Below are positions 1 to 23,639 of a stretch of 64,000 nt of DNA, in pieces. Position 1 is the stretch's first letter, and the number at the start of each line of letters is the position of its first letter. The position numbers were made by a program, and so were the translations under genes. Source of the stretch: Chionis minor (lineage: Eukaryota; Chordata; Aves; Charadriiformes; Chionididae). The notes beneath the pieces are model-generated. The model saw nothing but the letters and a program-made list of their open reading frames with translations. It was not told the origin of the DNA and made no database searches. The stretch lies in contig VZSF01011189.1 in the NCBI GenBank assembly GCA_013398295.1, positions 62,001 to 126,000 on the forward strand, written 5' to 3'.

Positions 1-684
1 TCTTTACCAAAAGCATAAAAGAGATGGTATCTATCTGTACACATGACCCATGTTTCTCCTCTCCAAATGATAAGTCTAGGAATATAATAGGATTCAAGGT
101 CTGAAAACAACATGTTTACAGGTGCTAAGTAACATAACAATGCAGAAATTTCTATTTATAATATCTCTTCCGCCATCCCCAAGATAAAGCCTCTGCATTT
201 TACAGGTGGAGATAATTTTGTTGTCATTGTTTTGCTTTTTAAATGTAGAGGTAGGTTAAATGAAGCTTGGAGGAGGTAACAGACATTAATAAAGTACAAC
301 TCCTCTGTTGATATTTGGTAAGGGCTTAAATAACAGCACTGAGCTTAAATGCTTTTGAGCTGCACAGGTTCTTGATGTGCTAATTTTGAGAGTGCCTGAG
401 CAGATGTGCCACCTAACACTGTAACAAGGCATTGTTCCCAGGTACCTCACAGCCCTGGGGACAAGGAGGAATGCAATCAAGCAAACTTGAAGTCTTTGTC
501 CTTACAAACATCATTCCAGAATTTCAAATGTCACAACCCAGAAACTGTTTACAGAAATCACATTAATGACTCATTCCTATGTCACAGGCTTGACCAAGGA
601 TGACCTTTCCACAGTCATTTGTCTTCACTTTTAAAACATCCACCTTTTTTTTACAAGGACGTGCTTACAGACTAAAAATACCGG
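1..684. other. Intergenic, no feature seen
   Basis: AT-rich unique-looking sequence without a supported gene or repeat. Confidence 0.6.
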
Positions 685-960
685 TGGATTTGCCGTCTCC
701 AAAAACCCCTTTCGAGCGCTCTCTCACGATAGCAAACCGCGTGCTGCCATCTCGCGGCTGGCCCAGCCCGGCCGGCAGCTGCCGCCATTCGGCCCCGCAA
801 CACCCGGTCGCTTGGGCGACAGGTGACAGGGAAAAAGGAACACTGGAAACGTCTGTTTTGAAAGCAGTTGTGGAGCAAACGGAAATACCCCATTTCCATT
901 CTGTCCGCTGAAAGGCAGACGGACAGGAGCTCAGACGGCGCCGTCCCACTGCCCACCTTG
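685..960. promoter_or_regulatory. Small orphan CpG island
   Basis: About two dozen CpG dinucleotides by eye in under 300 bp, against a CpG-poor AT-rich surround. Examples are TTCGAGCGCT, ACCGCGTGCT, TCTCGCGGC and CCCGGCCGGC. GC-rich but CpG-poorer sequence continues to about 1340. GCCGCCAT near 781-788 resembles a YY1 core. It may be a promoter of an unseen transcript or an enhancer. The open frames across it match nothing I know. The nearest gene expected from mammalian order on this side is GRM8, but none of its coding exons is visible. Confidence 0.5.
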
Positions 961-1344
961 CCCTTTCTGTCCCAGAAAAGGACCCCGAGGACATGGGCTC
1001 CAGGCACCACTGGGTTTCCTCTGCACCAGCTCCCCGTCTGCATTTGGGCTCTCTCCTCAAAAACCACTGCAGACCTGGCACCTGAAAAGCCTTATTCCTC
1101 ACGGTCTCTGAGCTGCTCTGCCCAGGTTCCTTCACGCCCACCCCTCACACCAAGATTTTCTGCTGCTCTGTTTGCAGCTGCCACTCCAAAAGTCACATTC
1201 CTTCCTGGCTCAGGGTCTCCCCATTCCTCTTCCGACATCTCCCTGGCCTGGGGAAGAGGACATGGCAGTATGGCTGCGGACAGATGCAGCTTCCTAAGAA
1301 CCATAGCCCTGTCCCTTCCTGTCCGCGCACAAAACGCCTGCCCA

Positions 1345-3503
1345 AAGCCTTCACTCTTCATACCAAAGCAAAGGGAAGACAAAATGAGTTTTTAAGATTG
1401 TGAATGTCACAGGGCAGGAACTACCCCATTCCTCTCACGTGCACTTAGCATAAAGCAGTTCAAAAAACTGCACCAGCTGCAAGTGCTTTAATGAGTCTTA
1501 CCATAGTTACCTAGTTACTCTGCTGAATTTTCTTTATTTATTCATTTATTTTTGCTCCAAAGATAAAAAGAAGGCTCAGCTCCACAGGCAGCAAGCCCGT
1601 CCAGACCAGGAGAAACCTGGGTTTCTCAATGATTTGAATTCAGTTACGCACTACCATTCACCCGCTCAGAACGACAAGTTAATGACTATGCAGAAAACAA
1701 GTCAAGGGCACCAAACCTCACCTGAAAAAAAAAACCAAGAGAAAAATAAGCACTTCACTTATGATTCAGGCACACTGAAACAGTGAGAAAAATAGGGCTG
1801 GACAGGGCCTGAAGATCTCAAGCCTTTTACTAGGTGCCTAGTGCGGGGAGAGAAATACTACTCCTGGCAACTGTTTCTCTATTCTGTTCTTAAAGGCATA
1901 CATATACAAGGATCCACATTGTTCCTGCCTGGATCTCTCCCTGCTCCTCCTTGCCTTTTTCAAAATCACCTTCTAGGAAGGAAATGCCATAACCAAATTT
2001 TAAACTCCCAAATCAGTGATGTTTGTATCACTTTACTCTCCAGAAAAAAATCACTGACCCAACACTATCAAAATGCCAAGTGGTTTCATAACAGCTTTCG
2101 GAACAGACCCCCAAAAAAAAAAAAATCCTATTTCCAATAAATCAGGTGTTTAAAGAAGCTAAAATAATAAGCAGATAAATAATAATTCAGCATAACTCAA
2201 CCACAGCCAAGCAGTGAAATGTTAAAAATTGGGCTCAGGACTACACAGCTGAGTAAGAAGATGACCACCTCACTACTTGATGGACACAGAAAAATGACAG
2301 CAAGACCCTTCCAAAAGGGAAGAGTTCTTCTATGAAAGAACGAGAGAATTGTCCTGTAGCTGCGCTACCATAGCTACATAGTTAATTTTATGCTTTGCTC
2401 TTTTAAAAGGTCATACTCACATATTACACCTTGCCCCCCAAAACCTGTTTGAAATCTTGATGATTCTACTTCCAGATTATATTGCCCCGTGTTCCACTAT
2501 TGTGGGCATTAGAAACCAATCTCCTGAGATGAGAAAACGCTTCAAGACACAAAAATATATTGTTCTGTACTCCAAGATATGGAAGTATCTTAGTCTGTTT
2601 GTCTGGTTTTGAAGTCAAGAATGCTAAATACTTTGCTGGCCATTTCCTACCACTGTGGGTCAGTCCACGGCTGTGCATGCATTCACAAGGAGTTTCAAAG
2701 GTACCCTCCGTGCTTCTCAGTACATGTTTTTCCAAGATGAAATTTCTTTTTGAAAGGAAGTCTCACTCAAAACATAACTGAGTACCTGACTCTGCATTGC
2801 CACAATCAGTTAGTTGCCTTAACATTTACAGAGAGATAAGACAAGGAAAACACACATCCTATCTTTGCATCCTGATAAGATGACTGTAAACTAAAAGAGA
2901 GCTTACTGAAAACAAAGTAAAATGTTTTTTTTTATTTGAAAACAACTCGTCAAAGTGGAATACCTCCAGTATCGCTTCGAATAGCAGAAAAGCAAATTCT
3001 AAAGTTAGAATCATGAAATAATGATAATTAAACTGTAACTCAGAATAGCAACAGCCAGATTAATTACAATTTATGACATGTTTGCATGCTGTTACACTGC
3101 AAAAACTATGGTTTGCAGAAATGGAACTGATCCCAGCTTGAGCTTCTGGACATTATTGATATTTAAGAAAATAGTCCCTTCAATCTTTTAAGTGTGGAAG
3201 ACCATTTTGATAACACCTAATTTGTTAGTAGTTCCAAGCATGTTTCCTATGCACTTCCTACACCAGCTGCAAGCAGTTTCACTTCGAGGAACGTGCAATA
3301 TCAAATGGTTGGTTTCAGGTTCTGGGAAAGGCACTGCAGCCAAAACACTTTAAAACCTGTTTGTGCATCTACCTGAGGCATTCAGTGTTCTGAAATCACT
3401 AGTACTATATACTTAAAATGGATCAATCACCTTAATAGGACCCAGAGAGATAGTCAAGGACAAAGAGAGTTAACCTTTTCATTAAGAAAAACCACATCTT
3501 CTC
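1345..3503. other. Intergenic, no feature seen
   Basis: AT-rich sequence with short A runs and no recognisable gene or repeat family. Open frames are short and have no domain signature. Confidence 0.6.
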
Positions 3504-3523
3504 AAAAAAAAAAAAAAAAAAAA
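3504..3523 (+). repeat. Poly(A) tract
   Basis: Twenty consecutive A residues just before a CR1 3' end fragment. It could be a simple repeat; CR1 itself does not end in poly(A). Confidence 0.9.
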
Positions 3524-3562
3524 GGCAAAACCCCACCCAAAAAAATCCTCCACGAAATAACA

Positions 3563-3726
3563 ATGGAAGTTGTGGATGCTCCATCCCCGGAAGTGTTCAA
3601 GGCCAGGCTGGATGGGGCTTTGAGCAACCTGCTGTAGGGAAAGGTGTTCCTTCCCATGGCAGGGGGGCTGGAACTAGGTGATCTTTAAGGTCCTCTCCGA
3701 CTCTAACCATTCTGTGATTCTGTGAA
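3563..3726 (+). mobile_element. CR1 LINE, 3' end fragment
   Basis: Severely 5'-truncated CR1. It contains the diagnostic block from GGAAGTTGTGGATGCTCCAT through CAAGGCCAGGCTGGATGG, CTTTGAGCAACCTG and GGAACTAGGTGATCTTTAAG to the octamer repeat ATTCTGTGATTCTGTG at the 3' end. Non-coding here (3' end of the last ORF plus 3' UTR). Confidence 0.93.
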
Positions 3727-3729
3727 ACA

Positions 3730-6700
3730 CTTGCAGTGTTCCCCAGATGCCTCCAATTTCTTACTCTAGGAAGAGTATGTTAAATCCTTGAAGACTTGAG
3801 TTGTAACAGTCCTCCTTGGCACTACTCTCATGTAAATGATGAGTCCGAAGAGAGGGTATGCCTACTGTCAGGTCTTGATAACAGCACAGCACACGGGGTG
3901 AGGCAGTTCCCTCAGAAGGGCATTTACAGGAGTCATAGATTTACCAGAGGTAATTCTAGCTTTGGCTACCAAGAGAAGTCAGTGCTTATCACTGAAGATG
4001 CCACTCACAGGCAGGTTTCTGCTTTCCCATCAGTCTCCAAATGGTTCTCCATGATAGCTCCATCCCCAAGCAGTGAGGACACAGGTAATGTATAAGCTAC
4101 ATGAAAAAAACCAAAACCAAAACCAAAAACAACCCACCAAACAAAAAAAAAAAAAAAGACACCAGGTTACCATGAGACAACTGCTGCCACTGCCCTCGGC
4201 AAGTAGAAGCAAGAGGATACTTCCACTACTCCTTCCCTAAGGAAAACTTGGCGTGGTCAGCTGGGAGAATGCCTCCAGGCTGTTGGACAAACATGAGAAG
4301 GAGGAAGCCTACAATAATACTATCGGACTTCTAAAAGCAAGAGACTTACAGCAAAATGAAAACCTACAGTCATGGTGGAAAAGAGTCTTTGACAAACCTC
4401 AGGAACGACAGCAGCTGACGCAAACTAAAAAGACCCTGAAAGTTAGCTCTACTAGAAAGAATGACACCCGCATTCAGAGGGCAGAAGGAGCTTCATTTTT
4501 CCAACATTTAAACTGGCAGATTCTGTTCCAATATAAAGTATTATCCCTCTACTTTAATATTTTTTTTTTTCTAATAGCATCCCTATTTCACAAGCTGTAA
4601 GGCTGCTGTTGTAGCCATTTAAAAGAAAATGTGGGACAGTTTCATCTCAAGGCTCTGGTCAACTCAACCCCATCATTTAAAGATGAATGTATATAACTCA
4701 GCCTTGCTATCTAAATTCTCCCCAAGTGAGATGCCCATCAGCATTCTCTCAGCTTTCTCATTTTTATACCGAAGCGCTATACACGCCCAATTCCATGTCA
4801 GCATATCAAATAGATCATCTCGTGCATCCTGACTGATATATCAACACTTATATCCTTATCCGTTCCCAAGTCCCACATATGCACAGAAAAAATTATGAAA
4901 TACCACAGAGGAGTCTACCATATGCAAGTGTTCTTTGAGGAAAATATGTCCATATTTACCTACTGAGATTTTATAAAAAAGAACAAAGTCACAGACAATC
5001 TGTTCAGTTCTGAGCGAGGTCAAGAGAGGCATGCACCTTGTTTTCCTCATTTATACTGATGGGTACAAGTACCCTGAGCCACCACAGACACCTGGTCTTA
5101 AACCCTGTGAACCCAGACACCACCTAATCTATTACCGGTTCGACACCATGCAAAGAAATGTCTCCATGAATTTGGAAAGCTGTTCCCACTTCTATATCTG
5201 AGAGAAATTATTGACCTCCTGTCACCTGCCAATAGCATGAATGTGTTTTTGATGGAAAATACAGCTTTACACATTTAGAGGATGGAATGTGCCCATTTTA
5301 GGCTTGCTCATTCTGAGGTAGTTACGTTTCTTCAAAGAGAGAGCGACAGTTCACATTTAGATACACTGCTACGAAGGAAATTGATTACTATGTTTGGCAC
5401 ATCCACGTCTATTTTAATTCTAAGCTGCAAGTGACCTGCCTTGCCACAAGATAGTGACTTTAAACCATCTCACTCATCCCTTTGTTTGCCACAGAAAGTC
5501 ACAAGCTGAGGAGGACTGTAAAACCACTACATCCTGCAGAATAAAATATCTGAGCAAGGGAGGGAAAAAATGTGCACACAAGATATCTGTCAAGCCCTGG
5601 ACTGTGGTTTTGGTCTACGTTCTGCCCCAGAGCCCACTGACCTTTTCCAGGTAACATCAATGGCTGTGGAGAGATCATCAAAGCAGACTGTTTTGCCCCT
5701 AATAAAGGAGCTGACTCCCAGGCTCAAAGCATATAAGTAATATGATAAAGCAAATCCAGTTCTGTCAAGAGAGCTGAACTAGCTGTTACTCTGGGAAGGT
5801 TTGTGCCGCAAGGACAGAGCAGGTAGATCTGAGTTGCCTTAAACTGAAATGGCAGGAAAAAAACCACCACCATAACAAAAAATACTGATATTACCAGATG
5901 CCAATAAATTTAGCACAGTGGATCACTGAGACAGAGAACCTCGATCCTATCTATGTATGAGGTAAAACCACTATCAAATCTACTTCTGGAGAATAACATT
6001 ATAGCAAGATACAAGAGCGCATCCTCCTCAGCCATCCACAACAACCATGCCAGCATTGCTCCTGGCAATGCAGTCAAACAGTTCGTGGTTTAATCTATTT
6101 TGAAGAAAAATGTGTTTGGTCTATGTGCTATCAAAGGCTCAGGCTATCTTCATTTCCCACTAAATCCTCCAAAGTCAATGATACTGTTTTCCTCATTTGA
6201 GACATTGTTCCGAGTATACAACACGTTTAATAAGATTACCAATATCTTGCCAATCCCCACAGGGATCAAGGGAACCAAAACCCCTAACTTCTCAAATTAC
6301 ATTCTACTTTGTGTTTATGAAATTACTACTTTAATATTGCAGCCGCGGGATACTGGGAAACAAGCTCTGCAAGCTTCCTACAAAAGGGAACTAAAACATA
6401 CTCCACATCATCCACTTCCTCTCTGCTCCCTTTTTCAAAATGGGTGGGGAACCTTCACACCCAGCCAGCAGTTCCTCTTGGAAAGTCTCCTTAGGAGTAC
6501 AAACCCCAGGGGTTCTCCATAATGGCATTAGAAATCATAGACACAAGTTGTTCACTACTGACTTCTAACACCAAAATGAAAATCCTCATTCATATCACAT
6601 ATAGTAGTTGTATATCTAAACCCGGCAGCATAAATATTCCATAATAAAAGGACAGTATCTCCAGGTAATACTGAAGGCTGTACAAACTACCTGTAACTAT

Positions 6701-7935
6701 CAAACAGAATAGGTGATTCATAGTGATGTTCAGTAATTCCTGAATGACTCAAGCATATAAAATACTGGTATTCAAAACCAAGGAAACAAGTCAAATAGCA
6801 GAATAGAGAAAGGGAATAGATGTGTAGAATATCAGAAAGGGAAACAGTACCACATCAGTTGATTGTAACTCTTTAGTATGAAAGATTACTTTTCAAATCT
6901 GTACCTTTTTGTTAAGTGTGTCATTAAACAGGTTAAAGGTTTGCACTGATAGAAAAACTCAGTGACACAATAAAAGCTACAAATCAGAATAAAATCCCAT
7001 TAAGAATACTGATTTCTAATAAGATTAAGACAAGCTCCACAATTCCTTATACTTCCAAATTCAAAACACAACTTTTATTGAGAGTCCTCCTAAGAAATAA
7101 CTCTTGTAACAAGAACAGTCTATATTTGTCGAAACTTGCCTCATTGCTGAAGCTACGTAACGGTTACAGGACACACTGAATGCTACATCGCACATTTTTT
7201 AAAAACAAGTTACTAATTCAAGGGGCAATCCGAACTGAGTGTCACATAAGCTTTGTTAGGTGGCAAAGTCTGTTTGTTTTGGGGTTTTTTTATTCTCACA
7301 GCATGACCCTTTATCAGCCTCTGAGGAATAAGATAATTTCTCCTCTGTTGTTTAATAAAGCAATGTGGTTTATTTCCTCCACGGAACAGATCTAGACAAT
7401 GAGATGACACACTAGTGTCCCAAAAGACTTGCTTTTACAGTTAATACCCAACTTCTTGGATATCTAAGCATACAACATTATTCCTTTCCTACCTCTCATC
7501 CCTGAACTAACATACTGATCTATCTTTCTGGTTTACCAATTGTTGTGTATCACCTTTCACCAAAAGGGAATGATGTAAAATACCTACCCAGAATTCTTAC
7601 AGACATCAGTCAAAAAAATGGCCTCATTTTCAAAGTATTTCAAGCGCTTGACCAGTCACACAAATCCTTCACACAGTAGCTTTTTCATCCCAGCAGAATC
7701 CAATCAAAAAATAAATGATGATAATGACCACCAACTATTTAAGCTACAATTGTCTTTAATTCTCCTATAAAATTGAGGGGACCAAACACTACAAAGATTT
7801 CTACCCCTAACATTCCAGACAGAAAAGACAAGTAAAACATAAAAATAGAAAGCACTCCAAATTTAAACACACACACAAAACCCCCAAAAACCAACAAAAC
7901 AGTAATAAAAAATAAAGGAAGACCAGATACCCTCA
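3730..7935. other. Intergenic, no gene seen
   Basis: AT-rich unique-looking sequence. It holds an A/C-rich simple repeat (4103-4157). Reading frames up to 140 codons (for example 6100-6522) lack recognisable domains or splice context. Confidence 0.6.
4103..4157 (+). repeat. A/C-rich simple repeat (AAAACC)n with A run
   Basis: Degenerate AAAACC units followed by a pure A run. Low-complexity DNA. Confidence 0.85.
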
Positions 7936-7937
7936 GT

Positions 7938-8192
7938 TCACAGAATTACAGAGTCACTGGGGTTAGAAGGGACCTCTGGAGATCATCTGGTCCAACGCCC
8001 CTGCCAGAGCAGGGTCACCCAGAGCAGGTTGCACAGGGTGGCGTCCAGGCGGGTTTGGAATGTCGCCAGAGTGGGAGACTCCACCACCTCTCTGGGCAGC
8101 CTGTGCCAGTGCTCTGCCACCCTCAAAGGAGAGAAGTTCCTCCTCATTTAGATGGAAATTTTATCCTCTCATTTCCTCTTATCCTCTTGTTC
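7938..8192 (-). mobile_element. CR1 LINE, 3' end fragment
   Basis: Reverse-strand CR1 3' region. The plus strand reads CACAGAATTACAGAGTCACT, then GAAGGGACCTCTGGAGATCA, GGTTGCACAGGGTGGCGTCC, GGAGACTCCACCACCTCTCT and GAGAAGTTCCTCCTCATTTA, all hallmarks of avian CR1. Same subfamily type as the copy at 28681. 5'-truncated and non-coding. Confidence 0.95.
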
Positions 8193-8194
8193 AG

Positions 8195-9654
8195 CTATGA
8201 TTAACTAAAGAGAAGGTGGCTTTGAGACAGAAGACAGCGCTTCAGTAGACAGAATTTCAGCAAGTTTCATGCCTCCAATATTAGTGAGTTTCACTTGTTT
8301 ACGCAAGATTTTACATCTATTTGACATTAAAGCTAGCCCCTCAAAGCCTTGGCCTTGCCTTAGAAGATATCACTTTAAAAAACATTCATTCTTGGTGTTA
8401 CAAGACAGGCTTCCATACAGAATGCTTAGATCCTCCTCAAAGTTTTCCATAAGATATCTCACATCCATTCCGAACAAAAAGTCTTTAACAGGACTCAGCC
8501 TTAATTCTGAAGGCTCACTAAAGAATTTACATTTGTCTTTGCCTAGTCCAAGAAAAATAAACCAAACCAATGTTCCTTATCAACAAAGCAAGACTGCATC
8601 TTAATTAAAAACTCATATCCAGACACATTGATGCGTAACTCTGCAGATAAGTGCCCACATCAATCTTGACTATATTTAAACCTTTATTACAAGATTTCAG
8701 GATTTGTTGAAAAATCCGAAAGGTGTGAATTAAAAGCAATAATTAGCAATCTTTCTCCTCTCAAATTTTTGTTGCCCCCCCATTCAAGATGGTTGCACTG
8801 AAAGATTAAAAAAATCACTAAATTGAAGAAGTCTGTCACAATCAGTATCATTTATTTTCACGATAGGAAAAAGAGAAAACCAAGTTATTCAACAGGTGCG
8901 AGAGAAAAGACTTGTGCTTCGAAAGAGTTACCCAGTAGATTTAACCTCATGGGAAGACATAAAAAAAAAAGAAGTTGTTGCAATTGCTAATTATTAAGCT
9001 ACAACTTCAAACAGAAATACGCTACCCAAAACTTTTGAGTAGAACAAAACAATTTTGTAGCTCTGTTTGTCTACATGGATGCAGAACTGGAGATCCTTCA
9101 GAAGCAAGCTTACCTTCGAAAGAGGCCTAACTTCCCGTTCACGCATTTCAAGATGCAGCCTGCACACTTAGCCGGAACAGACAGTAGAAACCACAAGGAT
9201 TCGCTGAGAAATGAACAGCTATTCTATCCTCATGCCTGCATTTTGATTTCCTAATCTTAATCCACAGGAATTCCGGAACATTAGTTAAAATGCACTTACA
9301 TAAATAGCTTGATGTCTTCCTTTAGAAAAGAATAAACAATGAGTATGAGAAAATAGTATTTTCTTACATTTCAACTATAAAAAGAAGTAACATTAGATGG
9401 CCACCAACATTATCTGCAATGCAAAACTATGTAATCCTATTTTCTTATTAAAAAAACCGCATGGCCTATCTCCTTCAATACCAATATTCATTTTTGTTTT
9501 AAAAGAACAATAAAACCAAGCTTTTTTCAGTTAAGGAAGAGATACCTTTACAAGGAACAAAAAGCCAGCATCAACAGTGCTGTTCTAAAAATATAGCAAG
9601 GGTTAACTTTCAGTGTGGAGAAGAGTTCACTCCACAGGTGCCAAATTTTTAATA
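8195..9654. other. Intergenic, no feature seen
   Basis: AT-rich sequence between the CR1 fragment and the likely ZNF800 3' end. No supported gene. Confidence 0.55.
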
Positions 9655-9666
9655 ACAAAAAAGCCA

Positions 9667-9672
9667 TTTATT
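9667..9672 (-). terminator. Candidate distal poly(A) signal of ZNF800
   Basis: AATAAA on the minus strand (TTTATT on the plus strand). A U-rich stretch follows within about 10-25 nt in the direction of transcription. It is the last canonical hexamer before the repeat-bearing intergenic DNA to the left. Confidence 0.5.
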
Positions 9673-10174
9673 ACATCAGAGTATTACAAACAACTAGTTC
9701 CAGTGATCATACAGTAAAATTTTACAAAAATGCAAACATCGAAATTTCAATTGTGGAGTGATAGATATTCTAGGTCTACAAACACAACATCTTTTTGTTT
9801 ATGCACACTTAAAAGTGATTTCCACTCTGCTTTATTTTCCATCGAATACAGTACATATATCCAAACAAAAGCATGTACATTCAATATAGAACATTTTGAG
9901 CAACAGCTACAGTCCAGTTCCCATTCACAGTATTTTTAGTGCAATGCACTAACAGGGCCAAATATTTCTCTATCCATAAAAGTATTCTTACTCCTGATCT
10001 TGTGATCAACATTTTTAGATATATTTTATACAAAAAGTATATATGAACATGAGGCACCTCCCTAAGTAAGGGAGCGAACCCATATAAAAAACATGGTATT
10101 TCTTCCGATGTACAATACCTTTCAAATTGTAGCAATTTGACACAAATCACTAAACAAAATATTTTCTAAAAAGT

Positions 10175-10219
10175 AAAAAAAAACCAAACAAACAAACAAA
10201 ACAGAACAAAAAACCCCCA
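10175..10219 (+). repeat. A/C-rich simple repeat (CAAA)n
   Basis: AAACCAAACAAACAAACAAA followed by more A/C-rich sequence. Low complexity, inside the probable ZNF800 3' UTR. Confidence 0.85.
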
Positions 10220-10416
10220 AATCACTGATGCATGACACCTGCCAAGAATTTCATAATGGTAGGCATGCGACTGTTTTACTACAATCTTGATTAAAAGGTT
10301 AAAGAAAGGGATCTAAAACTTTTTCCAAATTACACAAAGTCAAGTGCTACCTATAGTGGTCATTCATGATCTTGAGAGAAAAAATATTTTTCGTTTCTCC
10401 CATACTATCCTCCCTT

Positions 10417-10422
10417 TTTATT
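10417..10422 (-). terminator. Candidate proximal poly(A) signal of ZNF800
   Basis: AATAAA on the minus strand, about 2.3 kb after the stop codon. The downstream T-richness is less marked than at the 9667 site (the minus strand continues AAAGGGAGGATAGT), so I rank it second. Confidence 0.35.
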
Positions 10423-12715
10423 AATATTTAATGAAATAAGCTAACATTATAAGTGGTTGTGCACAGATTGTCTATAATACATCAGCAAATATTCACTACC
10501 TTCATATTAACATTAGTGTGTTGATCTTTCAAAAAATAAACTGAAAAAATAAACTGCAACTATCATTAAAGTGCTTGTGTATAATTTTTTTTAAAAAAAT
10601 TAAAGGATAGAGGAATGTGGATATTCTTGTAAACTAGATGTTTACAAAGTTGTCCTATGCACCACATATGGAAACAAAATGGAGGTCTTTGAAGCAACTT
10701 CAGTACAGTGAAATTCAGAATGTCCCAGAACTGGGAAATTAGTCAATATGAACAAACTGCTGTTATGGCAAATACTAAAAATTAGTACAATTCAGCCAAT
10801 ATACACTACATTGTTTGCTCTTATACATTCATTTGTAATAAATTTAAAACAGTATATGACACACCATTTGCCAAAGTAGGACATCACAAAAAAGTTAGAG
10901 CTGTTCATCAGTTAGCACTACTAGGGAGGACCAGTATGCACGATGAGCTCTCTGAAGATGATTTCCTAAATGAGGAACAAAAATCTTCTTCCAAAGCTGC
11001 TGTTCATTAACTCGCCTCTGTACTTTTTTTAATTTCAGGAAGTTTGTTCTATACTCTGTCAAACCTCAACTGCATAGAGATAACTGCTAATTTAGAAACA
11101 CATGTGCATTTCAACGACTTCAGAGCTTTGGGAGGAGGCACTGTCCTACAGGTAGTCAGCATGGTTACTAATTTAGTAAGAAAACAACAGCTTATGAAAA
11201 TATTTTCTCCTTATAGTACCATTATCAAGGTATTAGCGGTTCCAACAACAAACTAAAATGTTTTTCATTCAAATGAACTCCAAACCCTCTGAACATCACT
11301 TGAACCTATCTGAGGAGAAATGGGAATAAATTAATACTTTGAGTTTACCCATATAATTTACACAACATAAATTATTTATAAGGCTAAATTTTTAATTCTT
11401 GATCAAAATGCAGAATTCACTCCTCCTCTTAAATTCAGCATAATTCAGGGTTGAGCTTGGCTAATTTTTGAAGTTCCATCCCACTTAGCCGGGATTTGTT
11501 ATGAAGTCACAAAAGCATGAGATTACAATTTAACATAGTTGTGTGGCAATTCACCACGAAAGCTGAACTCAAATGAAATCACCTCCTGGGAAGCTGCATT
11601 TCAGAGTTGAAATACACAACAAGGCACATATACTTGGTTTTCTTTCCACCAAATATGCCAGAAAGGTAATTTTGAATAAGGATGTTAAAAACCCCTGTAG
11701 GTATCGCTACTGTCTCTCTTCACTGTAATTTTTTGTACAATCCCCCAACTTTCAGGCATCAGTCAGTCATTCTGAAATACACACTGACTGCATACATATG
11801 TTATTTCCTTTTTTAAAAGGTTCTTTTAAAAATAGGTCATCTTTAACATGAAGGCTATGGAAAACTGAGAACCTATGAATACAATCCCCCAAAGTGTAGA
11901 AAAATTCCCAAGTACCTTATAAGCAGAAGTTTAGAAAATTCTTGGCCAGACTTCTATACATATTTAGGCTTAAAACAAAAATTCTTGAAGAGACTCGACC
12001 ACTTTTAAAAATAAACGACCAGAAGTCTCCAAACCCCTTCTTATATAAATAAGCATTAAAAGAATCAAATCCAAAATTTGATGATTTTGAAGGTGTTTGT
12101 AGGCACCTAACTCATACTCATTTTAAATCAAAGCAATTAAGCATCCAAATTACATGCCAAAAAACTGTTTTATGTCCTTTTGTTGACAAGGTGTAGGCAA
12201 TACACCTTAAAATTAAAAATTAAAAAAAAAGTACGCATGAGATTTCCAGTAAGTTCATTAAGATTTTTTCTGTCAACAGCTTTTACTGTAGTACCTTTAG
12301 TACTTCTTCAACTGGGTCACAGAGAAGTTAATTAACAGGTTAAGTTATTCAAACCAAACAAAATTATTGTTAATTTTAAAAAATTACTATTGTAGAAATT
12401 TACGCATATTAGCTTGATTACAAGAGTTGCCTTAAGACAATTTAAAGAGTTGACTCGGTACAGTTTAATCTATATTCTATTCCAACTTCCTACAATGACA
12501 AATTTAGAAATTACCTTTTTTCCAAAATACTAAAACCAAAATGCAATAAACAAATTTGGCATCTATCTTAGTATTTAAGCTGCTAAAACATAAAATCCAT
12601 GGAAAAATAAGTTTTCAGCAATAAATCAACAACAGCAAATGAAATGCAGTGGGGTTTTTTTGTTTGTTTCTTAAAAAAAACCACCAAAACCACAACAAAA
12701 CACTTCTTTTTTTCC

Positions 12716-23557
<10,842 letters not shown>

Positions 23558-23639
23558 TTTCCGTGCGCAGGACCTACTTTCCTTCTACATCCAGCGGCTC
23601 CTGTCTGCAAAAACATAAAAAATAAAACAAAAAAGCAAA

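Larger units (their letters stand above)
9655..12715 (-). other. ZNF800: Probable ZNF800 3' UTR
   Basis: AT-rich sequence directly after the ZNF800 stop codon, with no reading frame of interest and no CR1 or other repeat I can recognise apart from a CAAA-rich tract. Two minus-strand AATAAA signals lie inside or at the end (10422-10417 and 9672-9667). The second is followed by a T-rich stretch (GGCTTTTTTGTTATT on the minus strand), a usual downstream element. This gives a 3' UTR of about 3.0 kb, or 2.3 kb if the first signal is used. The exact cleavage site is inferred, not seen. Confidence 0.5.

Noticed and set aside
665..1395. Overlapping open frames on both strands (up to 175 codons) near the orphan CpG island
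   Set aside because: GC-rich DNA lacks stop codons. Neither strand's translation shows domains, and frames overlap on both strands.
1..9654. Coding exons of GRM8, the neighbour expected from mammalian gene order
   Set aside because: I saw no peptide matching the receptor on either strand, so the gene, if adjacent, begins beyond the window or contributes only untranslated sequence.
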